NCBI RefSeq assembly: GCF_003048875.2
Contig: NZ_CP049264.1
Coordinates: 1,550,001-1,614,000 of the forward strand
Reading direction: 5' to 3'
Length of the DNA stretch: 64,000 nt
Source: Campylobacter concisus
Lineage (GTDB): Bacteria; Campylobacterota; Campylobacteria; Campylobacterales; Campylobacteraceae
The notes under the pieces were generated by a model, which saw nothing but the letters and a program-made list of their open reading frames with translations, was not told the origin of the DNA and made no database searches. This document shows positions 24,848 to 33,948 of the stretch, piece after piece. The stretch's first letter is position 1. Each line of letters opens with the position of its first letter. The position numbers were made by a program, and so were the translations under genes.

Positions 24848-26352
24848 CGTTCTCTCCTTTTATATATGTATTCACAAATAGCCATCTTACTCTCCTTTGG
24901 ATTGTTTTCTATCACATTATTTAGCATAAGAAGCAGCTCGTTCATCTCACCACCACCTTGCATATTTCTAGTAAAGCTATAGCTTAGCTTTGACTTCCAC
25001 ATCGTATTTTTCACATCCTCACATACTTTTTTACTCATCTCGCAAAGCTCAAGCAGTCTATATAAAAACGCCGTATTGTCTATATTAAATTTAGTAAATT
25101 CATCTAAAATTTGACTTCTGACATTTAGATAGCTATCCCACTTAGCAGTCTCTCCAAAGATGCTGATCGCATCTTTTCCACTCATCTCTTTTGAGCTCTC
25201 CAGCCACTTTTCGCTAGTTTGCGCTAGAAAGCTTATAGGCGTAGATGGTTTTGCTAAAACGATGCCAAAAGAGATACTTAGATCTTTTGTTTTTATAAAT
25301 TTCATAAACTCTTGCCTTACAAAAACGGCGAGCTCTATCATCTGGTCATAGCTACCAACTATCAGCAGATCATCTCCACCCGCAAAGACCGTGTAGCTAT
25401 TTTCAAATTTCTCTTTCATCTTTCTTGGCACATATAAAGAAAAAAAGTTATTTATCCCCTTTGAAAAGGTGTCAAAATTTGCAAAGTTTTGCGTAACATC
25501 GCTATGTTTTATGAAATTTCCCATATTATCTACGTCAGCTTTTATCACGGCGATCGCATTATCTCCGCACGATTTTTTAGCCAGATCTTCAAAATCCACT
25601 ATGCTGCCCGCATTTTTAGCGACGTATGATCTTATATTTTCACTTATCTCAAGATCCACATCCATAAAGTCTATGCCTATATCTTTGCTATTTATCTTCT
25701 TACTATCGCCAGCTAGCTTTTCGCCAAGACGTACAAAGGCGGCACAAATTTCGCATTTATCTTTGTCGTGAGCTATCTTTCTTATATTGCAGATCCTGCA
25801 AAGAGTTTGATTTGTTATGCCCTTGTCGTATGAAAGCACCGGTTCTTGCTCTTTTAAATTTAACTTTTTAAATTTCTCTAGCTCCACAGCCTTGCTGATC
25901 TTATCCCTTAGCTCTTTATATCGCTTAGGCTCCGTAAAGTCAGCCCTTTCGCACTCCACGCAAGATAGGCTAACACCGCTAACGCCAAAGAAATTTTTTA
26001 TAAAATAAGCATTTATAACGCCTTTTATCTCTTTAAAAGCAGCTTCATCAAATTTGGGGGATAGTATCTCAAATTTACCAGCCGTGCATGATAAGATACA
26101 TTTTTCATCTATGCCCAGTTTTTGGCAGATAAATTTAGCTAAGACCATCATAAAAAGCTCGCAGAATGCAGACTTTGCTCTTAGTACTTTGGCTGCGTTT
26201 TTTGAGCCTAGATTATCAAATATAAATTTTTGTATCCCATAAAAGTCTCCGCCTATTAAAAACATCCTATCTTGCAATATCTCATCTATACTCTTAGATC
26301 CTTGCTCCAAAGAGACAAACCCGTCGCTAAAATAACTGCTAAATTTGCTCAT
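24844..26352 (-). CDS. cas10: Cas10/Csm1 without HD nuclease domain
   Basis: 502 residues, against about 750 or more in standard Csm1. The protein opens directly with the first palm region (FLIGGDFYGIQKFIF near residue 32), so the N-terminal HD DNase domain is absent. A zinc knuckle has Cys185, 188, 200 and 203. The second palm has IAVIKADVDNMGNF and the cyclase motif G-G-D-D at 325-328. It should make cyclic oligoadenylate on target RNA binding but lack ssDNA cleavage. Two Csx1 and one membrane CARF protein in the window would read that signal. Its start overlaps the cas6 end by 14 bases. Confidence 0.9.
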   Translation of the reverse strand: MSKFSSYFSDGFVSLEQGSKSIDEILQDRMFLIGGDFYGIQKFIFDNLGSKNAAKVLRAKSAFCELFMMVLAKFICQKLGIDEKCILSCTAGKFEILSPKFDEAAFKEIKGVINAYFIKNFFGVSGVSLSCVECERADFTEPKRYKELRDKISKAVELEKFKKLNLKEQEPVLSYDKGITNQTLCRICNIRKIAHDKDKCEICAAFVRLGEKLAGDSKKINSKDIGIDFMDVDLEISENIRSYVAKNAGSIVDFEDLAKKSCGDNAIAVIKADVDNMGNFIKHSDVTQNFANFDTFSKGINNFFSLYVPRKMKEKFENSYTVFAGGDDLLIVGSYDQMIELAVFVRQEFMKFIKTKDLSISFGIVLAKPSTPISFLAQTSEKWLESSKEMSGKDAISIFGETAKWDSYLNVRSQILDEFTKFNIDNTAFLYRLLELCEMSKKVCEDVKNTMWKSKLSYSFTRNMQGGGEMNELLLMLNNVIENNPKESKMAICEYIYKRRER

Positions 26353-27175
26353 TCATATCCTCCGTTTCTATTTTCCCTAGTCCAAAAACAGTCTGCTTGC
26401 CTACGCCTATTATCTCGCCTAGCTTTAGTAGCTCCATACACTCTTTGCTAATGCCCCTCATCTCTAAAGACCCCGTCAAGCCGCCAAAATTCATAGTAGT
26501 GTTTTGTCTATTGCTACGCCTAGTTAGCTCCACGTATTTTAGGTCTTTTTTGGTTATCTCACCCCTTATCTCGCACTCTAGCGCCTCGTGAGCTTGTCCA
26601 AAGAGGCCAAGCCTTCTTTGGTAAATGGAGTTTAGTATCTCTTTTAGACTTATATTGTCATTTTTTAAAAAAACATTATCTTTTTTTATCCTAAGCGGAG
26701 TTATAAATTTGACCCTGACATCGCCCACGTCACCATCAAAGCTAAATTCTCTTATATACTCTTTAGGCAGGCTTATTTTATCCTCCGCCAAGCACGCCTC
26801 ACCATTTACAAACATATCAAATTTCTCATACCTAACCCTATCTTTACCAAGTCCATATTTCTTTAGCATCATATATGCCGCAGAGGTGATATATGGTAGT
26901 TTTTCACACGCACTCTCTAGTAAAACTATGCCAAAGTCATACACTTTAGCCCCTAACTTAAAGTCCAGCCTATATCTATGGTAGCTATTTTTCTTCTCAT
27001 AAAAGTCGTAGTATAAACAGCTCTCATTTGCAAAGCACTCATCGCACTTATGGGCGTGATTTATACAGCTTACGCTTTTTAGCGCATACCCAAAGGCTCC
27101 TCGCACCTGCGAGCCGATAAAAAATGGCGGCTTTTGTGACGGCTCAAATTTCACTCTAAGCTCGGCATACCTCAT
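26339..27175 (-). CDS. cas6: Cas6 pre-crRNA endoribonuclease (csm locus)
   Basis: 278 residues from ATG 27173-27175; a TTG one codon earlier is less likely. The start is MRYAELRVKF, with the cysteine patch C..C..C near residues 43-53 and the C-terminal glycine-rich loop GVGKQTVFGLGKIE, as in the other Cas6 at 11252. It should process the transcripts of arrays 2 and 3, whose repeat ends in GGGGATTGAAAC. It heads the csm unit, overlapping cas10 by 14 bases, and a short upstream ORF overlaps its start. Confidence 0.87.
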   Translation of the reverse strand: MRYAELRVKFEPSQKPPFFIGSQVRGAFGYALKSVSCINHAHKCDECFANESCLYYDFYEKKNSYHRYRLDFKLGAKVYDFGIVLLESACEKLPYITSAAYMMLKKYGLGKDRVRYEKFDMFVNGEACLAEDKISLPKEYIREFSFDGDVGDVRVKFITPLRIKKDNVFLKNDNISLKEILNSIYQRRLGLFGQAHEALECEIRGEITKKDLKYVELTRRSNRQNTTMNFGGLTGSLEMRGISKECMELLKLGEIIGVGKQTVFGLGKIETEDMNEQI

Positions 27176-27305
27176 CAAAACTCCTTATCTTCACATAGTC
27201 TAAAACCGCACCCACCATGCTCTTTTTTAGAGCATCTAGTAGTTTTATCAGCACGCCAAGACTATCTCTTATCGCCCTTATATCGCTAGAAAAGGTCAAA
27301 ATCAT
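27156..27305 (-). CDS. Possible small ORF coupled to cas6
   Basis: A 49-codon frame (ATG 27303-27305; in-frame GTG 27323 and TTG 27335 would lengthen it) overlaps the start of cas6 by 20 bases. The product would be a short amphipathic helical peptide (SSDIRAIRDSLGVLIKLLDAL). No convincing Shine-Dalgarno is present for any start. It may be a small Csm-linked protein, a leader ORF that couples translation into cas6, or the tail of a lost gene. Confidence 0.3.
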   Translation of the reverse strand: MILTFSSDIRAIRDSLGVLIKLLDALKKSMVGAVLDYVKIRSFDEVCRA

Positions 27306-27531
27306 ATTAGTTTCATTATTCACTTCAATGCTCAATTTTCAAATTATCTTATTATATATGATTTAAAGGCAAATGTTTATATTTTTTAGATTTTTATTTA
27401 AAAATTATTATTTTTTATATATTTGTGCATACCTTTATCGCTCTTATTTTTAATTTAAATTTCTATCTTTTTGGCTAAAATTTCGAAAATTCGTGATTTT
27501 AAAGATATTTAAGATAGGTTCTTTTTACTTA
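27306..27531 (+). promoter_or_regulatory. A+T-rich region and leader of CRISPR array 2
   Basis: About 225 bases between the minus-strand csm unit and array 2. The right end contains ttctttttacttatcattg, which recurs in the leader of array 3 at about 30690-30709 with small changes, so this is a leader segment. CATTGTTAA spans 27533-27541 and runs into the first, degenerate repeat. Divergent promoters for cas6 must also lie here but no clear box was fixed. Confidence 0.5.
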
Positions 27532-27863
27532 TCATTGTTAAATTTGACCCGATTTAAGGGATTGAAACGAAGCTTTTGGCTCTGTTTGTCCTCCAGCTTG
27601 CTCATCTTATTTAAACAAATTCGACCCGTTCTAGGGGATTGAAACTTCATCTCTGCCACGTCGAGTAGTTTCCATCCGACATAAATTTAAACAAATTTGA
27701 CCCGATCAAGGGGATTGAAACTCGTAATAGTCAGCGTGTTTAACTTCTCTTGCTATTTAAACAAATTTGACCCGATCAAGGGGATTGAAACGCATCGTAG
27801 TGAAGCATACTCTCGTTAAAGTCATTATTTAAACAACTCTGACCCGCTCCAGGGGATATGGCG
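27532..27863 (+). CRISPR. CRISPR array 2: 5 repeats, 4 spacers
   Basis: Five 37-base repeats (27532, 27609, 27685, 27755, 27827) of the type ATTTAAACAAATTTGACCCG...GGGGATTGAAAC; spacers are 33-40 bases. Only the third and fourth match the consensus exactly. The first has a replaced 5' half, the second has two substituted patches, and the last has lost the ATTGAAAC end. The array reads rightward, toward rt-cas1, which starts 33 bases after it. It uses the same repeat as array 3. The short size and decayed ends suggest an old remnant or an array no longer extended. Confidence 0.92.
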
Positions 27864-27895
27864 ACCCATACCACACTTAAAAAGGTAAATTCAAA

Positions 27896-30130
27896 ATGTT
27901 TACTAAAAACCTAGAACACATATTTACAAAAGCTACTTTAAGCTCCGCATTTGACGAAATTTCTGCAAATTCTTTGGGTTTAGACGAGATCTCATATGCT
28001 GATTTTAAAAAGAACTTCGACGAAAACGTAGACCATCTCATACGTTCATTATTAAATGGCACCTACACACCAGAGCCGCTAAGAAAGATAAACATCCCAA
28101 AAGAAAATCGCAATGGCGTAAGACCCATAGGCATATCCTCTATAAAAGATAAGTTAGTTCAAAGGGTTTTATACTCGGAGTTAAATCCATACTTCGACGA
28201 GACATTTTTATCAAATTCCTACGCCTACCGCCCGCACAAATCCACCTACAAAGCCATAAACAGAGCCAGTAGCTTCATAAACGAAAATGACTGCTGGATA
28301 CTAAAAGCCGACGTAAAAGACTTTTTCGAGTCGATAGACCACTCAAAGCTACTGCAAATTTTACAAAAACACATAAAAGACACAAAGATCATAAACCTTA
28401 TCTCACTCTTTTTAAAAACCGGCGGATTTTTAAAGCGCGATTTTAAAGAGCATAAAATCGGCGTAAACCAAGGCGATATACTATCTCCAATGCTATCAAA
28501 CATCTATCTTGATTTGATGGATAGGTTTATAAACAAGACTACTGATAAATTTATAAGATACGCAGATGACTTTATCGTATGCTTTGCAGAAAAAGACGAA
28601 GCTTTAGAATTTGAGAAAAAGCTAGATGACTTTTTAAAACTACTAAATTTATCTCTCAACAAAGAAAAAACAAAAGTCGTAAACATAAACGACGGTTTTG
28701 TCTTCCTAGGCGTTCGTTTCTTTGGTAAAAACCGCTGCGTAGATAACGACAAAATTCAAAAGATCATCTCAAATTTACACTCTGCAAGCAAAGAAAAGTC
28801 AAATTTCATAGACTATATTGATGAGATAAACGCCATTTTATTTACGCTTAAAAACTACTATCTAAAGATCATACCGCCAAACTCACCGCAGATAATGCAG
28901 ATAAAAGAGCATCTCATAGACTCTTTAGCCCAAAAGATCGCCCTATACAAACGAAACAAAAGTATAAATTCAAAAAAAGAGTTCACCCTCTATCTTGAAA
29001 AGATCGACTTTGGAGTATTGTTTGGTCAAAACGAGATAAAAGACAAGATAACACTAGCCATAACAAAAGGCTATGACAAATACCTATCTCAAAAAAGCTA
29101 CGAAAACGAGCCCCGCAAGATAAACCAAAAGAGAAATTTCTACGCCACCAAGATCGCCACCGACTCTACGCTTCATATCAATCAGATCGGAGTCCATCTA
29201 GGTCTTAGCAAAAACAAATTTGTCATAAAACAATACGGCAAAATTTATAAAGAATTTCCCATCTCTAAAATTTCCCGCATCATCGTTGATAGCGAACACA
29301 TCTCGCTATCTTCTGCGGTGATCTGGCGCTGCACAAGAGAAAAGATCCACATCGATTTCATAGACAAGCACTATGTCCCATACGCTACCGTGCTAGCCTA
29401 CAACAGCACCTCTACGCAGACAGCACACAAACAAGCCATGCTCCTAAACACACCGGCCCAGCTATATCTCGCCACCTCTTTTGTCGAGGCAAAGATAAGA
29501 AACCAAACCAACTATCTAAAATACCTAAACAAATACCATAAATTTCTAACTCCAAACATCCTAAAACTAGAAAATATCCTGGCTAGAAAGCTAAAATACG
29601 TCAAAAACACAAACGAGCTCATGGGCTTTGAGGGCTCGGCAGCCGCCATTTACTGGGACGGCATAAAGAGCATACTGCCGCTAGAATTTGAAAAGCGCAT
29701 AACATTTGGCGCCAAAGACATCGTAAATTCCTCACTAAACTACGCCTACGCCATACTCTACTCCAAGGTTCAAGAGTGCCTATATCTAGCAGGCCTTAGC
29801 CTACATATCTCATTTTTACATGCGCTTGACAGCACAAAGCCGACCCTAGTCTTTGACATGATAGAGCAGTTTAGGACATTTATGGTAGATAGAGTCATAG
29901 TCTCGATGCTAAACAAAGATGAGCCCATCTCACTAAACAAAGAGGGGCTTCTCACCGACGCCTCTAAAAAGCTCATAGCCCAAAACATGAAAGAAAAACT
30001 CGGCAGCTACACTATGTGGAAAAAGGAGTCATGCAAATGCGAAAACATAATCATGCAAGAGTGCTACGAACTAGCTCGCTTCGTAAACGGCGAGAGCAAA
30101 AGCTATAGACCTTTTGTAGGGAAATTCTAA
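27896..30130 (+). CDS. Reverse transcriptase-Cas1 fusion
   Basis: 744 residues. Residues 1 to about 300 are a group II-intron-like reverse transcriptase with QGDILSPMLSNIYLD and the catalytic Y-A-D-D at 222-225. A linker follows, and from about 415 to the end lies Cas1, with its metal-binding residues apparent as Glu579 (GFEGSAA), His642 (ISFLHA) and Asp654 (VFDMIEQFR). RT-Cas1 fusions with Cas2 can integrate spacers copied from RNA. There is no Cas6 domain in the fusion; cas6 is encoded separately on the other strand. It is followed immediately by cas2 (one-base overlap of stop and start) and lies between arrays 2 and 3. Confidence 0.95.
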   Translation: MFTKNLEHIFTKATLSSAFDEISANSLGLDEISYADFKKNFDENVDHLIRSLLNGTYTPEPLRKINIPKENRNGVRPIGISSIKDKLVQRVLYSELNPYFDETFLSNSYAYRPHKSTYKAINRASSFINENDCWILKADVKDFFESIDHSKLLQILQKHIKDTKIINLISLFLKTGGFLKRDFKEHKIGVNQGDILSPMLSNIYLDLMDRFINKTTDKFIRYADDFIVCFAEKDEALEFEKKLDDFLKLLNLSLNKEKTKVVNINDGFVFLGVRFFGKNRCVDNDKIQKIISNLHSASKEKSNFIDYIDEINAILFTLKNYYLKIIPPNSPQIMQIKEHLIDSLAQKIALYKRNKSINSKKEFTLYLEKIDFGVLFGQNEIKDKITLAITKGYDKYLSQKSYENEPRKINQKRNFYATKIATDSTLHINQIGVHLGLSKNKFVIKQYGKIYKEFPISKISRIIVDSEHISLSSAVIWRCTREKIHIDFIDKHYVPYATVLAYNSTSTQTAHKQAMLLNTPAQLYLATSFVEAKIRNQTNYLKYLNKYHKFLTPNILKLENILARKLKYVKNTNELMGFEGSAAAIYWDGIKSILPLEFEKRITFGAKDIVNSSLNYAYAILYSKVQECLYLAGLSLHISFLHALDSTKPTLVFDMIEQFRTFMVDRVIVSMLNKDEPISLNKEGLLTDASKKLIAQNMKEKLGSYTMWKKESCKCENIIMQECYELARFVNGESKSYRPFVGKF

Positions 30131-30405
30131 TGAAATTTGTAATAGCCTACGACATACAAAGCGATAAAAATCGCAAAAAGCTCTCAGACATCCTTGAAGG
30201 CATCGGCTACCGTGTAAATTTTAGCGTCTTTGAGTGCGAGCTCAATGAAGCCAAGCTCAAAAAACTGATAAAGTCCGCCAAGGCTTTACTAAATGTCAAA
30301 ACAGATAGCTTGAGATTTTATAGACTATGCGAAAACTGCGTGGGAAAAAGCTTTGAGCTATGCGATAAAAAAGGTATCTTTGAGATGCAAGAGCTCTTTG
30401 TCTAG
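30130..30405 (+). CDS. cas2: Cas2 adaptation protein
   Basis: 91 residues with the Cas2 start KFVIAYDIQSDKNRKKLSDIL, a ferredoxin-like fold with the conserved Asp in Y-D-I, and the usual R-V-N-F-S-V-F-E-C strand. It would bridge two RT-Cas1 dimers in the integrase complex. It is translationally coupled to rt-cas1. A C-x2-C pair in LCENCVGKSFELC is present, as in some cas2 proteins of RT systems. Confidence 0.93.
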   Translation: MKFVIAYDIQSDKNRKKLSDILEGIGYRVNFSVFECELNEAKLKKLIKSAKALLNVKTDSLRFYRLCENCVGKSFELCDKKGIFEMQELFV

Positions 30406-30849
30406 CTTATGTCATTCTTAAATTTCTTTTGGATTTTTGATTTGCGAACTTTTTTAGCTGAAATTTGACCCTTTTTAGCTAAAATCTCGCGAAATAGGTT
30501 CGCAAATCTAGTTTTTTCAAAATATCTCTCATACATTTGCGAACTTTTAGTTATGGCTAAGTTTAGGATAGCCTATTTTAGGACCTTGCGAAACTTATAT
30601 ACCGCTTAAAGTTCGCAAACCTATAAAATTTGAAATTTTTAAAAGAGACTTGCGAACTTTTTTGAGATGACAAATGCCTAAATTTAGGGGTTCTTTCACT
30701 TATCATTGTTAATTTTATGGAGTTAGTATTTTTAAATACCTATACATTTGCGAACTTTTTTGAGATTTTCACGAATTTTAGGTATCTTTAAAGCCAGTTT
30801 CTTAAATAATTTTACTAATTTTTTCTTTGCAAAAATAGTCTTTTAGGCT
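30406..30849 (+). promoter_or_regulatory. Leader of CRISPR array 3 with repeated TTGCGAAC elements
   Basis: 444 bases between cas2 and the first repeat of array 3. The octamer TTGCGAAC occurs at 30442, 30537, 30650 and 30748, with a one-base-longer variant at 30586 and two inverted copies (GTTCGCAA) at 30498 and 30611. Most direct copies run into a T-tract (aactttttt). CATTGTTAA at 30704-30712 matches the leaders of arrays 1 and 2. These elements could be binding sites for integration host-type proteins, RT-Cas1 or a regulator. The 100 bases next to the repeat are A+T rich. Confidence 0.6.
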
Positions 30850-31862
30850 ATTTAAACAAATTTGACCCGATCAAGGGGATTGAAACACTAGACCATCGAA
30901 TTGAAAAACACTGGTTTTTTATTTAAACAAATTTGACCCGATCAAGGGGATTGAAACATTCTAGATCGAATTCTTTAACCTCTTTTTCTCCAAATTTAAA
31001 CAAATTTGACCCGATCAAGGGGATTGAAACCCCAAACCCACTCCATTGACTCATCCCAATGAGACCAAATTTAAACAAATTTGACCCGATCAAGGGGATT
31101 GAAACTTGATTTCCTTGTCACCAATTATCTCTAATGTTTCATTTAAACAAATTTGACCCGATCAAGGGGATTGAAACATTTCTCAGTTGCGCCTTCTTCT
31201 AGACATTCTTGCTTAGAATTTAAACAAATTTGACCCGATCAAGGGGATTGAAACTATACTTAATAGCTTTTCTCTGTCTGGTTTTCTAGAGAATTTAAAC
31301 AAATTTGACCCGATCAAGGGGATTGAAACACGTAGAAGATAGCAATAGCAATAAGCCATTCCATCTGAATTTAAACAAATTTGACCCGATCAAGGGGATT
31401 GAAACGTAAGAGTATATACTGTAGATGAAACTAATGATATACATTTAAACAAATTTGACCCGATCAAGGGGATTGAAACACCGTCGCATGAACCAGACTC
31501 ATAGGCTGAGTCTGCTTATTTAAACAAATTTGACCCGATCAAGGGGATTGAAACGCTGGGGAATACTTATCGGCGAGATCCTTTATCTCATCTTATTTAA
31601 ACAAATTTGACCCGATCAAGGGGATTGAAACATTAGGATTGATGGAAAATGACGCAACTCTTCAGTTGCATTTAAACAAATTTGACCCGATCAAGGGGAT
31701 TGAAACAAAGATTTCTCTTTTACAGCTTCTTCTTTAGCAGCATTAGCTAATTTAAACAAATTTGACCCGATCAAGGGGATTGAAACTTTATGTAATTCAG
31801 TTGATAGCCGCTATCTTTACTTGGAATTTAAACAAATTTGACCCGATCAAGGGGATTAATAA
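30850..31862 (+). CRISPR. CRISPR array 3: 14 repeats, 13 spacers
   Basis: Fourteen 37-base repeats starting ATTTAAACAAATTTGACCCG and ending GGGGATTGAAAC; spacers are 34-43 bases. Thirteen repeats are identical and the last (31826) is degenerate after GGGGATT, marking the leader-distal end. The ATTGAAAC end gives the crRNA handle, so transcription is rightward from the leader at 30406-30849. The uniform repeats contrast with array 1 and suggest this is the array now served by the intact RT-Cas1/Cas2. Confidence 0.97.
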
Positions 31863-31870
31863 AAAATGAC

Positions 31871-31886
31871 AAAGCGTAGGCGCTTT
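31871..31886. terminator. Small hairpin after array 3
   Basis: AAAGCG-TAGG-CGCTTT is a six-base-pair stem nine bases after the last repeat, with an A/T-rich flank on both sides. It may terminate the array 3 transcript, but the T-run is weak. Confidence 0.35.
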
Positions 31887-31999
31887 ATGTTATAAAAAAA
31901 TGTGTAGTGCTTATATGCTTGTTGAATAAATTTAGATAAGAAGATGTGAGATGATAGGTTTTTGTGATTTGCGTAGATAAATAAAAGCTACGAAAACGA

Positions 32000-32021
32000 G
32001 CCATGAATTTTACTTCATGGC
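32000..32021 (-). terminator. Hairpin downstream of the small Ser-rich gene
   Basis: GCCATGAA / TTCATGGC, an eight-base-pair perfect stem with a six-base loop, lies 14 bases after the stop of the 32035-32190 gene, followed in the minus direction by TCGTTTTCG. A second stem, GCCAAC/GTTGGC, spans the stop codon itself (about 32030-32050). Confidence 0.5.
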
Positions 32022-32034
32022 TTGCATGGGCCAA

Positions 32035-32190
32035 CTATTTAGAAGTTGGCTTCATGCGAAACGTGCCCTTAGTCGTTTGGACTTTGGTATAGCCACCAAA
32101 GCTTTGACCCACTTTTTGACTAGCACGAGCAGATGAGTAAGATCTGCTTGAAGATGATGAAGAATAAGAACGTGAATAACCTTTTGCCAT
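32035..32190 (-). CDS. Small serine-rich basic protein
   Basis: 51 residues from ATG 32190, preceded by a good ribosome binding site (aagggggcc). The sequence is dominated by S, R, K and Y in its first half (GYSRSYSSSSSSRSYSSARA) and ends KGTFRMKPTSK. It has its own hairpin terminator and its 5' region faces that of the WYL gene at 32301, so it may be an independent transcript. I know no family for it. A short RNA-binding or ribosome-associated peptide is possible. Confidence 0.5.
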   Translation of the reverse strand: MAKGYSRSYSSSSSSRSYSSARASQKVGQSFGGYTKVQTTKGTFRMKPTSK

Positions 32191-32244
32191 TTTGGCCCCC
32201 TTGTGTTGAATTATTTTGTTTTGTTGGGAGAATTATAAAAGAGT

Positions 32245-32266
32245 GTATGGACATATTGTGTATAAT
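32245..32266 (+). promoter_or_regulatory. Promoter with putative operator of the 32301 WYL gene
   Basis: GGACATATTGTGT (32249-32261) runs directly into the -10 box TATAAT (32261-32266), 35 bases before the WYL start. The same pattern, [A/G]GACAyATwGTGT, lies on the darT promoter (34612-34626) and upstream of csx20 (36479-36491). This suggests autoregulation and shared control by the WYL protein. Confidence 0.5.
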
Positions 32267-32300
32267 TCATAAAAAACTTTAGAATATAAAGGATAAAGTA

Positions 32301-33260
32301 ATGGACGCTCAAACTAGGATACTATGGCTACTTAAAAAGCTAAATCGTGGCGAAATAATCGACACTGCACAAGACGAGCTATGGATAAATGAAAAAGATG
32401 AAACCCCAAGACTAAACTACAAAACCATAAGACGAGACTTTGATGCTATAAAAAGTGTATTTGGTGAGATAGAGATAAAGCGCACAGATCCTGGCTGCTA
32501 CCAGGCTATCAATACAAATTTACTTGATGATCTACTTGATGAGAGAAAGAGGAATGTCTTAAAGATAATCTACACAATGCTTGCCAAAAACTCTCAAAAA
32601 TTTAATGAAACCAGTAAGAAAACGGCTATATCTCAAGCTATAAACGAGTCTTTGGACGTTTATGACTTTATCACGAGTCCGATCGAGACAGAGCTAGACA
32701 AAAGCGTCATAAAAACACTAGAAGATGCAATACGCTATAGAAAAAAGCTCGCAATTGAGTATACACCTACAAGCAGATCCAATAGCAAAAAATTTAAAGA
32801 GGTGAAGCCATATAAAATTTTGCTAATCAATGAAAATTTATATCTGGCAAATAGCAACAACGAGTATGATTTTTCACTTTTTAGGATAGCTGGGATAGTA
32901 AATTTAGAGGCTATCAAAGGCGAAACATTTAACCACGACTACAACATCGACGACTTTATAAAAAATATCCAGACGCCGTTTGCGGTCTTTTCTCATGAGT
33001 GGAGAAGCTCGCTTGTAGAAGTACAGCTCGAGATCAGCCCAAAAAAGGCCTTTTTGTTTGAGAGAAAAAAATTTTTTCGATCACAAAAGATCATAGAGCA
33101 CAAGTCAGACGGGGCGATCGTGGTTAGTTATCATTTTACGGATCTTAAAGAGATAGAGTTTTTTATAATGGAGTTTTTGGGATACGTTAAAATTTTAGCC
33201 CCAGTGGAGCTAAAACAAAAGATCATAAAAAAGATAGAAGAAGGTAAAAATTTACTCTAA
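32301..33260 (+). CDS. WYL-domain transcriptional regulator (csm-side module)
   Basis: 319 residues: an N-terminal helix-turn-helix (about residues 25-60, LNYKTIRRDFDAIKSVFG), then a WYL domain with NLYLANSN (W replaced by L) near residue 180, and a C-terminal WCX-like extension. It is divergent from the other two WYL proteins. It ends convergently with darG, overlapping its stop by four bases. A conserved operator-like motif occurs at its promoter and at those of darT and csx20, so it is the best candidate to control the toxin pair and CRISPR ancillary genes. Confidence 0.8.
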   Translation: MDAQTRILWLLKKLNRGEIIDTAQDELWINEKDETPRLNYKTIRRDFDAIKSVFGEIEIKRTDPGCYQAINTNLLDDLLDERKRNVLKIIYTMLAKNSQKFNETSKKTAISQAINESLDVYDFITSPIETELDKSVIKTLEDAIRYRKKLAIEYTPTSRSNSKKFKEVKPYKILLINENLYLANSNNEYDFSLFRIAGIVNLEAIKGETFNHDYNIDDFIKNIQTPFAVFSHEWRSSLVEVQLEISPKKAFLFERKKFFRSQKIIEHKSDGAIVVSYHFTDLKEIEFFIMEFLGYVKILAPVELKQKIIKKIEEGKNLL

Positions 33261-33940
33261 AATAGCCTTTGAGGCATGCTTTTAACCAGTCTAAAACATG
33301 CCTCAAGGGACTTATCGCCTATGCCAGGAGCTTTTAGCAAAGAGCTTAGCGAGTGATATAGTCCGCTATCTATCGCATCTTTGATAGATTGAAATCTTAT
33401 ATTTTTTATACCCAAGATCTTGGTCTGCCTTTTTAGCTCATCGATATCAAAATTTAGTGCAAATTCATCGTATAGATCATCGCTTGCATTTTCATCAAAT
33501 TCCCAAATTTCACACTCTATTTCTAAAGACTCCAGAAATTCCATCATCAAATTTATAACTTCGTCTTTATCAAGTCCGCCATTTGCGGCGCCAAGAAGCG
33601 GAAATGCGATGTGGTTGATATTTTTGCTAGCATATGTATTTACAAATTTTTCAAGGCCTGCTTTTATGTAGCTCATTTTTGATGGATCTTTCCAGTGCTT
33701 TTTGGTAGGGAAATTTAGCACCTGTCGCCCGTCAGCTGCTTTATATAGCCATAGCTTTCCTATATCTATTTTATTTGGGTTGTTCTCACCGCAAAGCTCG
33801 ACATACCGCGCAAACATCTCAGGATAGCGCAGCCTAAACTCATAGGCTATACCAGCGCCCATGACGCCTACGCAGTTAATAGTATTTACGATAGTGTCTG
33901 CTTTGGTGTTAAATATATTTCCATATTTTAGTGTTACCAT
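33257..33940 (-). CDS. darG: DarG-like macrodomain antitoxin
   Basis: 227 residues. The N-terminal macrodomain (1 to about 150) has the family motifs NTKADTIVNTINCVGVMGAGIA and FPLLGAANGGLD, which bind ADP-ribose. The C-terminal 75 residues would bind the toxin. DarG removes ADP-ribose from thymidine bases in DNA placed there by DarT and also blocks DarT directly. The stop overlaps that of the WYL gene on the other strand. It starts eight bases after darT. DarG is often longer (about 350 residues), so this is a short form. Confidence 0.8.
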   Translation of the reverse strand: MVTLKYGNIFNTKADTIVNTINCVGVMGAGIAYEFRLRYPEMFARYVELCGENNPNKIDIGKLWLYKAADGRQVLNFPTKKHWKDPSKMSYIKAGLEKFVNTYASKNINHIAFPLLGAANGGLDKDEVINLMMEFLESLEIECEIWEFDENASDDLYDEFALNFDIDELKRQTKILGIKNIRFQSIKDAIDSGLYHSLSSLLKAPGIGDKSLEACFRLVKSMPQRLF

Positions 33941-33948
33941 TTTTATCC

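Noticed and set aside
24844-26352. Reading the Cas10 as a Cmr2 of a type III-B system
   Set aside because: The neighbouring csm2, csm3, csm4 and csm5 have type III-A signatures and order.
26339-27178. TTG start at 27176-27178 for the csm-locus cas6
   Set aside because: The ATG at 27173-27175 is one codon later and the natural start of the RAMP fold; the TTG adds nothing.
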